Assembly: GCA_019096065.1 (NCBI GenBank)
Contig: JAGUCH010000003.1
Coordinates: 2,232,001-2,296,000, forward strand
Reading direction: 5' to 3'
DNA: 64,000 nucleotides
DNA from: Paracyclopina nana
Taxonomy: Eukaryota; Arthropoda; Copepoda; Cyclopoida; Cyclopettidae
Shown here: positions 53,412 through 64,000 of the stretch, piece by piece
How the letters are laid out: each line of letters opens with the position of its first letter
How positions within the stretch are numbered: position 1 is the stretch's first letter
Position numbers and translations under genes: made by a program
The notes under the pieces: generated by a model
Database searches by the model: none
What the model saw: only the letters and a program-made list of their open reading frames with translations
Told to the model about the DNA's origin: nothing

Positions 53412-54854
53412 ATGAGTCTCAAAGAAGTTATATTGCAGCTTGAAGAGCTCAATGGCATCAAGTTTGGCAGCTTCAAGCTAAAGAATGGGCTCATATCACC
53501 AGTGTACTTTGACTTGAGGGTGATCATTTCAAAGCCTCAGCTTATGAAGAGCATTTCCAACCTGTTATGGGGCAAGTTTCAGGGTCACGAGACTGACCTT
53601 CTATGTGGGGTACCATACACAGCTCTGCCTTTGGCTACCATTATTTCGTTGGAGGCTGATTTGCCCATGCTGATCAGGAGAAAAGAAATGAAGCAATATG
53701 GGACAAAAAAGCTGATCGAAGGAGACTTCAAGCAAGGGCAAAACTGCCTGATCATAGAGGTAATTGTAATGAATGATCCTTCAAATTTTGCGTTAATAAG
53801 ATAAATTAATCATCTGTAGGATGTAATCACAAGTGGCTCTAGTGTCATAGAGACTGCTCAAGTGCTGAAAAATGAAGGCCTAGAAGTGACTGACACCATT
53901 GTCTTTTTGGACAGAGAGCAGGGAGGGAAATTGGCCTTGGAAAACAATGGCATCAAAGTTCATAGTGTGACAACTGTGACTGAAATGCTTGAGATCTTGT
54001 TCCAAGCTGGCAAAGTGAGCCAAGATCAGAAAACCCAAGTTGAGCAATTCATTCATACTGAGAGGCCCACAGATGCCAGACAGTCCGTGATGAAAATGAG
54101 CATTGAAGAAAGAGGCCAAAAGAGTGAGGAGAAAGTGGTGCAAAGGCTTTTCAAAATCATGGCTGAGAAAAAGTCAAACCTTTGCCTGGCCCTAGATGTG
54201 ACAAAGTCTGAAGAACTACTCAATATGGCAAGCATTTTGGGCCCTTACATTTGCTGCCTCAAGACTCATGTGGACATTTTGGCTGACTGGGACCCCACGG
54301 TTACACCAGGAGAGCTCCAAAAGTTGGCTAAAATGCACAGTTTTCTGCTGTTTGAAGACAGGAAGTTGGCAGATATTGGCAACACAGTTTCTGCTCAGTT
54401 TCATCAAGGACTCTACAATATTTCCAGCTGGGCAGATTTAGTAACTGTTCATGGTCTCCCTGGTCCTGGATTGCTGGCCAGTCTCTCGGGATCTGAGTGC
54501 AAAGCTTTGATAGTTGCTGAAATGAGCAGCCAAGGAAATCTGGCGTCAAAAGAGTATGCTGAGAGGTGTGCTGAGATGGCTGTAAGCAGTGACTCAGCCA
54601 TAGGAGTTGTGTCTCAGTCCAGGCTAAATGACACTCACCCAGGCTTTGTTCAAATGACACCTGGTGTCCAATTCAGTGCCAAGGGAGATGCCTTAGGCCA
54701 ATGCTACAATGGTCCTGAAAAGGTCATTCTTGAGCATGGAGCTGATGTCATCATTGTAGGCAGGGGCATCACCAAGGATCCCAACCCAGCTATAAAGGCC
54801 TTGGAGTACCAAACAGTTGCTTGGAACGTCTTAACCTCAAGATTTGTTCAATAA
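53412..54854 (+). CDS. UMPS: Uridine 5'-monophosphate synthase
   Basis: Exons 53412-53759 and 53820-54854 give 460 aa, the usual length for the bifunctional enzyme. N-terminal orotate phosphoribosyltransferase: FGSFKLKNGLISPVYFDLR, LPMLIRRKEMKQYGTKK, and the PRPP loop CLIIEDVITSGSSV split by the intron after IIE. C-terminal OMP decarboxylase from about residue 215: LCLALDVTKSEELL, the catalytic FEDRKLADIGNTV (about 292-304) and IIVGRGI with the phosphate-binding Arg. It makes UMP from orotate in the cytosol. The polyadenylation signal AATAAA (54850-54855) overlaps the stop codon, so the 3' UTR may be very short unless a later signal is used. Confidence 0.96.
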
Positions 54855-56108
54855 AAAGCCAAGAGCCTGATGCGTTTATGCTAATGGAACTATGCTTTCA
54901 GCAAAAGATCGCCCATCTGTTCTTTTTTGTCTTCTGGCAGCCTTAGGAAGGGTTTAGCAAGCAAACAATCAAGAAAGAAGCCTTTTATTTAATGCTTGGC
55001 AATTTTTGTACTTTGGTGGGTTTCACAAAATAATGATAACATGTACAATGTTCACTGTTAGGCAGAGCCGCAAAGTTTTGAATGAGTAGCTAAGCAAACC
55101 TCTCGGAAAAACTGTTTTAAGTGTCCCTGACTACAATTTAGTCAACCCTAGCACTTTGATTGTGCTGCTAAGCATAAGCAGTAAGCAGCTGTTTTGGCTG
55201 GAGCTGTTTGCAGCGCCATGTTGTTTACATTTTAGTTCATATTGACATTTCTTCTTCTAGTCCAAGAAATCTGTTTTAGGTAAGTGACATGTGATTGTAG
55301 TTTTTTCCTTAGTAGTAGCCCCACATTTTTTGTTCTGTTTGACCCCGTCACAAATGCTGTTCAGTTGCCAAGTGGAGCAGCTGACAGCTCATCGATTTTT
55401 CAAAGACTTTATCATCAATGTTACTATTATCGGGGATCCTTGTGTCAACAAAGGATCTTGCGCGATAAAAACGTGCTTTTGACATGTTTTGCTACTCGGC
55501 TCCCACTTGAGTGGGCTCAAATTGGTATTGGGAAAGGCTTTCCTTTTCACTAATAAACTGCTCTCCATTTGGAGTGTCTAGCAGTGGCAATTCCGAGCTC
55601 ATTGAGTTGAAAACCAGTTTTGCACAAAACTTGTCCTAAGCAGCTGTAGAGCAGCGTCACAAGGAGTTGTATAAGCTGAACATCAATTCATTAAGGTGAA
55701 CTCTTTTTTGTCATTATAAGGACTTTTATTGGCACAGCATATTCATATCAATTGTGGCTGAAAGTAGGATAAAAAGGCAGTATTTTTCAAGCACTTTCCG
55801 AAAACTCTGTTTGCTGTGAAAATTGGCTCGATGAGCAAGTGCTGCCATCTACATACTTTCAAAACCTATGTATTTGTCTAATTTGGCAAGCTCTTTTAAA
55901 TTATTCTATACTTCAAAATAGTTCATTTCAGCAGTTGTAAAACTATCATTTCAATATATCTATGTAGGTCAATCAGCTTTGAGCTTGAGAGTCATGAGCA
56001 AATGTCATACATTTTAAAAGTTGAAAAAGCCTTTGAAAAGTCCTGTTTACAATTATCCTTGGTTTTGCACGCACCCACCTAGCTCCTTTTGATTTTTAGT
56101 TGTTAATT
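54855..56108. other. Intergenic region and non-coding first exon of Mondo
   Basis: A probable untranslated exon ends at 55279 (TTTTAG|GTAAGT), and its acceptor (GATTTTTAG) is at 56099, nine bases before the Mondo ATG. That makes a 5' UTR intron of 820 bp. Frames within 55284-55553 are intronic and not believed to be genes. Confidence 0.45.
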
Positions 56109-58310
56109 ATGGCTGTGGTACGGCACAAGGCCGCCATTCACTCGGGGCACTTCATGGTCTCGGACTTTGAGCCAGATGAGCAGGATGAAGAGGACGCAAC
56201 TGTGCCGCCCTCCGAAGAAGGCCTGGCCAACCTGATTGCTCCAGAAGAGGCCAAAATATTCGAGGAGGCCAAGGTGGCGGAAGAGGCCAAAGCCTCCTCC
56301 ACTGCAATGGCCTCGCGGAGGATCTTGATCCCCAAGCACAACGGCAACAAGATCCGCTTCCTTCTGCCCGAGTCCAAGGACAAGGAGATCTCCTTGCCCA
56401 CCCTGTTCAAGTCAATGTCCATAGCCTACAGACAAAGGCTCACTTCCCCCAGATGGAACCGTTTTCGAGGCCTCAAGCTCCGCTGGAAGGACAAGATCCG
56501 CATGAACAATGTGATCTGGAGGTGCTGGCATATGCAGTTCATGAAGAACGACCCGAGGCCGTTGTGTGCCTTCGCCAACCCGCTGGAGATTGACAACCAT
56601 AACCGCACTGAGGGCACCACTCTCCTCGAGGGCAAGTACTGGAAGCGCAAGCTGGAGACGATCCAGACCGAGTACAACCATTGGAGGCGGTTCTATCATA
56701 GCACCGAAGAGCACATCAAGCCCACTGCGAATGCCACCAGGAAGCACAACGATAGCACCAGCTTGGCTGACCTCGAAAACATCCTGAGGTCACCGCCGGC
56801 CTTCACGATGGTCGAAGGCAGCCGCGATGACGTGGACTTGCAGTCCATGCTGAACGACGAGGGCATGATTGTCGACCTGCTTCTCAACACGTTTTCAGAG
56901 TCGTCCACGGGGACCTCTGAGATCAACGCCTTCTTTGCGGCCACCTCGACCACCTCGACCTCGGGCCAGTTCTCCAACACGATGTCAGTGGCAGTGCCCT
57001 TCCCCAACCCCAGGGACTACTACAAGACCACAACCAATGCGGATCTTCTCCAGCCAGGCCTCGGCAGCCTCCAGCCCAACCTCGAGGACATGGAGTTTGA
57101 CCTGGACTGGTTGAACTCCTCCAACGTGGGCAACATGGAGATGAAGAGCATGATGAGCAGCAACGAGGCCTCTAAGCCTCTAGATTTGCTGTCTGCTGTC
57201 GTGACAGCCACGACAGCCACGCAGCCTCAGCCTGTCATGTTGCAGCAGCCTTCTCCTCAGCAGGCCTTTGAATTGCCCACTCGCACCAGCCCCATGATAA
57301 GGCCGCCTCTGGAGCCCTTGCCCCACTACGGCGGTGGTAAGCAAAGGTCCATGTTCAGCCTGCACCATCAGCAGCAGCCTCCGTACCAGGCGCCTCTGAA
57401 GAACAGCCCCAAGCAGAGGCTGCTCCATCGGAATAACTTCGCCGTCGAGGCTCCAGCCAATGATTTTCCGCCTGTCAAAAGCGAGCTGGTCCAGCTCCTC
57501 AAGACGTCCAAGCCTTCAGTTCCGCCGTCCTCGTCCAATTTCGTCTACTACGGCATTCCGCCTCCCCTGGCCACAGACTACAAGCAGAACGACATGCCGC
57601 GGCCGAATTACCGCGGCCTCACCAACACGCCCCAGTACGCCGAGCATCGGAGGTCCATCCACATCAATGCGGAGCAGAATCGACGCACCTCCATCAAGCA
57701 TGGTTTCGAGGAGCTGAGGTCACTCATTCCCTCGCTCAAGGATGTGCCGGCCTCCAGCCACAAAATCAGCAAGGCCGCCCTGCTGCACAAGGGCGGCGAC
57801 TACATCCGTCAAATGAAGTCGGATATGCAGGGCATGGAGCACGAGTCGTCCAGCCTGCGCATGGCCATAGAGAAGCTGGAGCTCGACGTGTCCTCGCTGC
57901 AGGGCTACTTGCCAGCCTCGGGCGGAGGGGAGAAGACCCAGAGCATTTGTGGGAAGCTGCGACAACGCAAAGTCCAAGAGGACTCTGAAATCATGAGGGA
58001 GCTCTTCAACCACCACGTGCGCAATGGCACCAGCATCAACTGGAAGTTCTGGGCCTTCTCCCGGCTGATGAAGCCGTTCTTCGACACCTTTTCGACCTCG
58101 GTGGCTGGCACGGCCTCGTTTTCGGAGCTCGAGCGATCCACCAGCCACTGGCTGGAGGACAAGTGCAGCCTCATACAAATTCGCCAGTGGGCCATGACCT
58201 CCCTCAAGACCATCTCGGTGCGGACGAGCATTTTGCACGAGCCCCAACTGATGCCCCAGGAGGCCCTGGAGCTGGCTCATCACCCCGAAAATGACTCGGA
58301 CCCAGACTAG
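56109..58310 (+). CDS. Mondo: Mondo (MLXIP/ChREBP family) bHLH-leucine zipper factor
   Basis: 733 aa in a single uninterrupted coding exon. Residues 4-200 are the Mondo conserved regions: AIHSGHFMVSDFEPDE, RRILIPKHNGNKIRFLLP, SPRWNRFRGLKLRWKDKI, NVIWRCWHMQFMK, and LLEGKYWKRKLETIQTEYNH, which in the family mediate nuclear export, 14-3-3 binding and glucose sensing. The middle is Ser/Thr/Pro/Gln-rich. The bHLH at about 513-565 has the DNA-contact sequence HINAEQNRR, followed by a leucine zipper and the C-terminal cytoplasmic/dimerisation domain (WKFWAFSRLMKPFFDTF). It pairs with Mlx to bind carbohydrate-response E-boxes when glucose-6-phosphate rises. The lack of coding introns and the high GC differ from its neighbours. 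Confidence 0.94.
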   Translation: MAVVRHKAAIHSGHFMVSDFEPDEQDEEDATVPPSEEGLANLIAPEEAKIFEEAKVAEEAKASSTAMASRRILIPKHNGNKIRFLLPESKDKEISLPTLFKSMSIAYRQRLTSPRWNRFRGLKLRWKDKIRMNNVIWRCWHMQFMKNDPRPLCAFANPLEIDNHNRTEGTTLLEGKYWKRKLETIQTEYNHWRRFYHSTEEHIKPTANATRKHNDSTSLADLENILRSPPAFTMVEGSRDDVDLQSMLNDEGMIVDLLLNTFSESSTGTSEINAFFAATSTTSTSGQFSNTMSVAVPFPNPRDYYKTTTNADLLQPGLGSLQPNLEDMEFDLDWLNSSNVGNMEMKSMMSSNEASKPLDLLSAVVTATTATQPQPVMLQQPSPQQAFELPTRTSPMIRPPLEPLPHYGGGKQRSMFSLHHQQQPPYQAPLKNSPKQRLLHRNNFAVEAPANDFPPVKSELVQLLKTSKPSVPPSSSNFVYYGIPPPLATDYKQNDMPRPNYRGLTNTPQYAEHRRSIHINAEQNRRTSIKHGFEELRSLIPSLKDVPASSHKISKAALLHKGGDYIRQMKSDMQGMEHESSSLRMAIEKLELDVSSLQGYLPASGGGEKTQSICGKLRQRKVQEDSEIMRELFNHHVRNGTSINWKFWAFSRLMKPFFDTFSTSVAGTASFSELERSTSHWLEDKCSLIQIRQWAMTSLKTISVRTSILHEPQLMPQEALELAHHPENDSDPD

Positions 58311-58505
58311 CTGAGCTTCTTGAATCTGACGACGTGATCAATGCAAATTTGTCAAGACGGCTAATAATGCAACAACAGCTGTTCATATTTTACATGAATC
58401 CTATTAAAGACTTAATGTTCTAATCGTTGTTCATAAAAGCAAATCTACGATACATATATATTTTTATCATGAATTAATGATTCTGCCCTTGTTTCCAGGA
58501 CGATC

Positions 58506-58838
58506 ATGTCTAAAGCTCCGACCCCGAGAGATGTTGGGCCAGTGTTGGCCATCGTGAGAAGGTTTCTCCTTGGACGAGACCACAAGAACAATTTGAGGTT
58601 TCCTGCGGTGGTGGCCGAGAGGCCAGGGCCCGAGCCCAACCTGCCCGAGGGCCCGTGCCACAAGCTGTCTGGCAACTACTACTTCACCAGGGATGGAAGG
58701 CGCGAGGTTGCACCGCCAGCTACCTTGGCCGACAATTTGAGTGGGTCAAAGGCCATTGAATCCGGTTTGGCTGAAAAAGCTGTGGCAGCCACACCAAAGA
58801 CTCCAGGAGCTGCCTACAATTACAGCAGCGCCTTCTGA
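58506..58838 (+). CDS. NDUFA7: Complex I subunit NDUFA7 (B14.5a)
   Basis: 110 aa in one exon. The diagnostic block GPCHKLSGNYYFTRDGRREV (residues 56-75) matches animal NDUFA7, an accessory subunit of mitochondrial NADH:ubiquinone oxidoreductase. It follows the Mondo stop by 195 bp on the same strand. A splice-acceptor-like TTGTTTCCAG ends at 58499, seven bases before the ATG, and Mondo's likely poly(A) signal ATTAAA is at about 58403. So there is either a hidden upstream exon, a compact promoter, or trans-splicing. Confidence 0.9.
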   Translation: MSKAPTPRDVGPVLAIVRRFLLGRDHKNNLRFPAVVAERPGPEPNLPEGPCHKLSGNYYFTRDGRREVAPPATLADNLSGSKAIESGLAEKAVAATPKTPGAAYNYSSAF

Positions 58839-59977
58839 AAACTGTAGTAATTCACCTGTAAGTGAGACATAGAGATAAATATACATACTGCTGTTCTGAA
58901 ACCGTACAACTAAGCGAGTCCTTTTTGAAAGTTGTTCTAATGGCAAAAAAGTACTTTTAGAAACTGTGAAATGCAATTCTTAATGCTCTATTCAATTAAT
59001 TTTAATTAATGCTCTGACGCAATTTGGTGAAAATGCAATACGGCAATTTTAAGGCTGATTTAACCAAGGTTGCATATAACAGATGAATGAAGTAAAAAAG
59101 CAACGTAAGCCAGCCTTGGTTTAGATGTCCTTCGCAAATAGAGTGAGAGCCTTTCTATCATTTGTGCATCCCTTCACAATGGCCATGTTTGTGCCACATG
59201 TGTGCTTTTTACAAGTGTTAAACCTGCTTACTGTTAGGGCATCATCAGTGCTGGGCTGCAATCGAGTAAGCCAACTGATTTACCTTTTATGAAGATTATC
59301 TACTTAGTCAAAAAGCTAGGTGTATATCTAATTAGCAAGCTTCTCCTCGTCGACTTCATCCTTGAATACTTCCCTTTTATCAAGTAAGTTTAGTTCACTG
59401 CAAAATAAAGCTAGCTTTTGCTATGATTGCTAGATCATAAGGAAGCCAGATTTTTTTGTGAGAGAAAATTAGGTCAGATTTGTAAATTATTTGCTCAATC
59501 ATGTCAAAAGGCCGCAAGTTTTAATCATGCTGAACTATATTTCTTCATTCTCTAACTTAACACTTGTTATTGTTCCGCCCATGTAATAGATTATCGCATT
59601 TTCACATTGACCTTAATGGCTCTAAAGCAGATCCTAAATATTCAATTTCTGAGCACTTAGCAATGACAAAACCCGCATTGAAAATAGATAAGAGAGGAGA
59701 TATTAAAAGTTGCACCTTGTAACAATGGACGCGCGTTTATATGTGTTACAGCTGCGCGCGCGCGCGCGTGCATTTGACGTCTTTGTGTCATCATAGCAGC
59801 TCGCTAGTAGCTAATAGCGCTGCGTTGCACGTCGCGTTGCCATGAGCAGCTAAAATCATCCTGGGTCACAATAATCCTCCAGAGAGTTACAGCTGCAGTA
59901 AACGCTGTTTGGCATTTTGCAGAATCAACGCCAGCAGCAACAACAATAATCAATATGACCAGGGAGGAGTAGTGACC
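58839..59977. other. Intergenic region and 5' UTR of P5B ATPase gene
   Basis: AT-rich with no gene. A 20-bp alternating tract (TGCGCGCGCGCGCGCGTGCA, 59753-59772) can adopt Z-DNA. An acceptor GCATTTTGCAG ends at 59922, and a five-codon uORF (ATG at 59955) precedes the main start. Confidence 0.45.
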
Positions 59978-62900
59978 ATGAGCACGGACACCGCCAACCT
60001 GAGGCTCCTGCTGGCCTCCAAAACCATCCTCAACCCAGGAGAAGAAGATGAGCTGGAGTGCCAAGGCTTCAAGAGGGACCTGGTCAAGACCGCCCTGACT
60101 CACCTGGCCTCGATCCTGCTTCTGGGCATTCCCTACCTGGTCGGCTTTTGGCGGCCAGACTGGAGGATCAAGTGGTACAAGAAGCCCTGCCCGCTCTTCC
60201 TGGCAGATTCTGTCCTGCTCCGGCTCACTGACACGAGCGAAGGGGGCAACCCGCGGGTCGAGCCCATCATTGTGCGCAATGTGAGCGACACCTTCATTCA
60301 CCGGTACATCCACAAGTCCTCTGATATGGACGACCTCCCCTTGACCTCGAGGCCGCCAGGCTCCTCCTCCTCCTCGTCCTCCTCGGACAGGGACCCCCTT
60401 TGGCTGCCCACCAAGTACACCCTGCGGCATTTCATGTACCAGAACTGCAAGTACGTGTGGGACGCGAAGAAGAAGTCGTACACGAGGCTGCATGGGCTGG
60501 ACAAGGGCACACCTTTGCACCTGTTCAGCAGTGAGCTCACGCGAGGCCTCACGAGCGAAATGCAGGCCACTCGAGCTCTCCTCTACGGGCCAAACAGCAT
60601 CGACGTGGAAGTCAAGCCCTACGCCAAGCTGCTCTTCGAGGAAGTCCTCAACCCCTTCTACATCTTCCAGATTGCCTCCATTGTCTTGTGGAGCCTGGAC
60701 GAGTACATGTACTACGCCGCGTGCATTTTCTTCATCAGTGCAGTGTCCGTGGTCGTGTCGCTCGTGGAAACGAGGCGGCAGAGTCAGTCGCTGCATGATA
60801 TGGTGGCCTCGTCCAACGAGCTGACTGCCAAAGTGTACAGGGGCAATGACACCTTCGTGGACGTTGAGGCTGCTCAGCTGGTGCCTGGCGACGTGATTGC
60901 CATCCCCGCCCAAGGCTGCATTATGCCCTGTGATGTGGTCCTCGTGGCTGGATCCTGCATTGTCAACGAGTCCATGCTGACAGGCGAGTCTGTGCCAGTG
61001 ACCAAGTCAGCGTTGCCCCTGACAGACTTGAACGATGAGGAGGAGGAGACCTATGACCCCGAAAGGCACAAGAGGCACACCCTGTTTGCTGGCACGGCTG
61101 TCATTCAAACGCGCTACTATGGGCAGTCACATGTGCTTGCGGTGGTTGTGAGGACGGGCTTTGACACGGCCAAAGGGGCCCTCATCAGGTCCATTTTGTT
61201 CCCCAAGCCCATGGGGTTCAAGTTCTACCGAGACTCCATTAGGTAAATATCTTTTATTTTTTTCTATACTATAGTACAGGAATCCATAATGAAACTAGTC
61301 TTATTTTCATTATGAGACGTTGTTTTTGAAAACTTCAAAGTTAAGCAGATGCATGAAGAGGGGCTGTTTTCACATAGAGTAAACTACGAACGCTATGAAC
61401 TTGAAGTAATGCCAATTGCCATATTTACATGATGTTATTGTAAAAGTTGTTAGTCTACTAATTGAAAATTGTCAGGCAAGAAAAAAAGTAAGTGCTCAAC
61501 TTCTAAACTACCATTAAGAAAAGGGTTTAAGTATGGTATTCAAACAGATACATTCAACATCCGTCTAAGAATTTCCGGTGAGCTGATCCATTGAGAAAAG
61601 GCCAAAAAGGCTGATTCAAATGTGACGCATAGCACAAATATGGGTTTGAGGGGGATGGCTATGCGAAAGAGAAAAAGCTGGAATATCAACAGGCCGAATG
61701 TGTCCAAGCAGCAGATGAAAGCTTGCCCAGCAAAGGTTATCATGGTAGATTTTTGCCGTTTCTTCAGATTGCTGTTGCTGATCATGCCAACAACTGACTT
61801 GTCTTGGTTGTATCGGTACCATGCGATCCAAACGTAGATTCCCACCTGACAAGCCTCAACTACTGCATAAAACAGTCCAATATAAACAGTATTAGCGTTT
61901 TTGAAGTGGCTTCTATAAAAAGTGAGTTTACCTATCATTACTGCGATAGCAGACACCTGCCAAGCTTTTCCTGTGGCCTTCAGAGTTTCATCCTGGAGGC
62001 TGTCTTCGTAAGTGCCAAGAATCTCATTCATGACATCCGAGTGGCCAGTACAAAATTCTTCTCCATTGGTTAGTCTTGAGTTCAGGGATCCCTGGTAGTG
62101 AGCCCAACAAGCCGCTATTGAAAGAACCATTGAAGACGCAATTATTTTGAGCCCTGCTTTTTTCGGCTGGCCAATTTTCAGCATGACAATTCTGTAGCTG
62201 GCCAAGCCAAGCCCATTGCAAGCCTTGAATGCAAAGTAGGCTCTTCCAGCCATTCTTGCCAATTCACATGGAATCGTTGATCCTCCGAAAATTACTTTCA
62301 CAGGCGTACTCGTAGCAAGTGACAGCAAGTGGAAGAAAAACACCACAAAGGAGGCTAACCCAACACTTATCTATAATCATATTAAACAGTGCAATTGTTT
62401 CTCTGTAATAATAAAATCTCGGTGCTATTTTACCTGGTCAAAGGCTAGGAGCAAATTGACTGGGTAATTAGGGGTGTACTTGTATATGAAGTGAACGTAG
62501 TGACTTCTTATCAGAACATTAGAAGCTCCGAACATGCAGAAAATTGCGACCAGGACGGCTTTGCTAGGCCATCCCAAGTTCAGGAGCACAAAGTCGGATT
62601 GGAAAGCTGTGTTAATAATTACTGTGATGTTTTCCATCGTTACTTAAGGTGAACACTGTGACGGCTGAACCAACTCTTTATTTGTTTGCTACAAGCGCTG
62701 AGCTAGAAGAGATAGAAAATTACGCGCGTGGAGTCTTGCTTTTCAGCATTGTTTATCTTCTAATGTACCAAGCTTTTATGTGAGGAAGGGACCATATATA
62801 CTATAATGACACTTGAGCTTATTTTTTCAGATTCATAGCTGTCCTATTTTTCGTGGCTGCTGTGGGAATGTGCTACTGCATCTACGTCTACGTAAAACGT

Positions 62901-64000
62901 GGCTCAGAAACGTCCACCATCATCCTGAGGTGTCTTGACATCATCACCATCGTAGTTCCCCCAGCATTGCCAGCTGCCATGACAGTTGGCACCTACTATG
63001 CCCAGAACAGGCTGAAAAAGTCCAAGATCTTTTGCATCTCCCCGCAACGCATCAACATTTGTGGCAAGCTCAAGTTGGTGTGCTTTGACAAGACTGGCAC
63101 TCTCACTGAGGACGGATTGGACATGTATGGAGTGCAAGCTACTGTCATGTCTTGGAATCAGCAGGAAAAAAAGGACCAACTCAACAACTTCCAGGATGAC
63201 ATCATCCATGAGGTGGCCAATATGCCAGCTCAGTCCCCAATAATGACCTGCTTGGCAGCCTGTCACTCTCTGACCCTGATCAACGATCAGCTCACCGGAG
63301 ATCCTCTGGACGTGAAAATGTTTGAAGCCACTCAGTGGACCTTGGAAGAGGGTGGAACAGAGGACAACACCAAGTTCGATATGCTCATGCCTTCGGTGGT
63401 CAGGCCACCAAAATCGACAATGGACAATGCTAGCAATGTTTATTTGGATGGAGGAGAGTATCCCTATGAAGTAGGGATCATCAGGCAGTTCACATTCAGC
63501 TCCTCCTCGGCCAGGATGTCTGTCATCACGAGAGCTTTGGGGGACAACCACTTCCACGTGTTCACCAAAGGAGCTCCAGAGAAGTTGGAAGAGCTTTGCC
63601 AGCCTCACAGCCTCCCGCAAGACTTCCATGCCAACCTCAAGACTTTAACGCTGAAGGGGTATCGCGTCATTGCCCTGGCTCATAAACGCTTACCAGCCGA
63701 GGTGAACTGGCTCAAGGCTCAGAAGATGAAGCGAGACGTGGCTGAAAAGGATCTCGTGTTTCTGGGCTTTCTCATCATGCAGAACACTCTGAAGCCAGCC
63801 ACAACTCCAGTCATCAAGCAGCTCTTGAATGCAAGCATCAGATGTGTCATGGTGACAGGCGACAATCTACTCACGGTGAGAATTGATCTATCAAAATGCT
63901 TAATATGCACGTGAAAGCACATTTTGTTTTTATGCTAGGCAATTAGTGTGGCTCGTGATTGTGGCATGGTGGCTGCAGACCAAAAAATCTACATCGTGGA
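59978..64000 (+). CDS. P5B-type ATPase (ATP13A2/3 family), 5' part
   Basis: Exons 59978-61242, 62831-63875 and 63939 onward (cut by the window end) keep one frame, 790 residues so far. Seen in order: an N-terminal hydrophobic hairpin (LTHLASILLLGIPYLVGFW) after NPGEEDE, the actuator motif MLTGESVPVTK, the P5B-specific membrane motif PPALPAAMTVGTYYAQNRLK, the phosphorylation site FDKTGTLTEDGLDMYG, the nucleotide-binding segment VFTKGAPEKLEELC, and MVTGDN before the last visible intron. Family members sit in late endosomes or lysosomes and export polyamines. ATP13A2 and ATP13A3 cannot be told apart here. The ATG is the first in frame after the acceptor. Intron 1 (1588 bp) contains an antisense 7TM gene. 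Confidence 0.93.
61540..62637 (-). CDS. 7-transmembrane protein nested in the P5B ATPase intron
   Basis: Exons 62637-62434 and 62370-61540 (63-bp intron, CAG|GTAAAA and TTATAG|ATAAGT) give 344 aa. Seven hydrophobic segments are visible, from KAVLVAIFCMFGASNVLI to PIFVLCVTFESAFLAF. After TM3 comes ASYRIVMLKIGQP, placed like a DRY-P motif without the Asp. The extracellular N terminus has one N-glycosylation site (ENIT). The whole gene lies antisense within the intron 61243-62830 of the ATPase gene. A receptor, possibly chemosensory, is inferred. The family is not recognised and the insect GR/OR TYhhhhhQF motif is absent. Confidence 0.7.

Noticed and set aside
55284..55553. Frames of 63-89 codons upstream of Mondo
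   Set aside because: They lie within the predicted 5' UTR intron and show no motifs.

Overview
The window is animal nuclear DNA. Genes are split by short GT-AG introns (often 60-75 bp), sit in AT-rich spacers and are mixed with transposons. BTB/zinc-finger regulators, PAN-like/C-type-lectin secreted proteins of a kind common in crustaceans and springtails, and a full-length BEL/Pao retrotransposon suggest an arthropod, probably pancrustacean. Kintoun (DNAAF2) implies that the animal builds motile axonemes. The species is not resolved.

Layout. 1-10.7 kb: the 3' end of a 7-transmembrane receptor-like gene, a BTB/C2H2 transcription factor, Kintoun, and a BTB-PHD gene. 10.7-26.2 kb: one giant foldback element made of about 79 copies of a ~180-bp repeat. 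About 24 copies lie in one orientation and about 55 in the other, around a 0.77-kb spacer. The ends are 10-bp G-rich repeats, flanked by a 9-10 bp direct repeat that looks like a target-site duplication. 26.3-28.5 kb: a tandem pair of secreted PAN/C-type lectins whose sugar-binding triplets differ (QPD and EPN). 28.8-39.1 kb: a 10,272-bp BEL/Pao retrotransposon on the minus strand with identical 240-bp LTRs, a 5-bp target duplication, a tRNA-Lys-type primer site, gag and pol joined by a predicted -1 frameshift, an extra third ORF, and a hairpin-rich 1.24-kb leader that carries an antisense host-like fragment. 39.1-41.2 kb: a 2.1-kb non-autonomous DNA element with internal tandem repeats.

41.9-64 kb is gene-dense: a carboxypeptidase B-like zymogen (a hAT MITE in one intron), an F-box/WD40 protein (a TIR element and an E2F-like cluster in introns), IMPACT, the mitochondrial citrate carrier SLC25A1 (with a GC-AG intron), a small secreted four-cysteine protein, UMP synthase, an intronless Mondo/MLXIP CDS followed 195 bp later by NDUFA7, and the 5' part of a P5B ATPase (ATP13A family) whose first large intron holds an antisense 7-transmembrane gene.

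Most host genes are unrelated housekeeping or regulatory loci. Metabolism is a loose theme (citrate export, pyrimidine synthesis, Mondo glucose sensing, complex I), but nothing in the sequence shows co-regulation. Exon joins were chosen from splice sites plus reading-frame continuity, and every coding length given here sums to a multiple of three.
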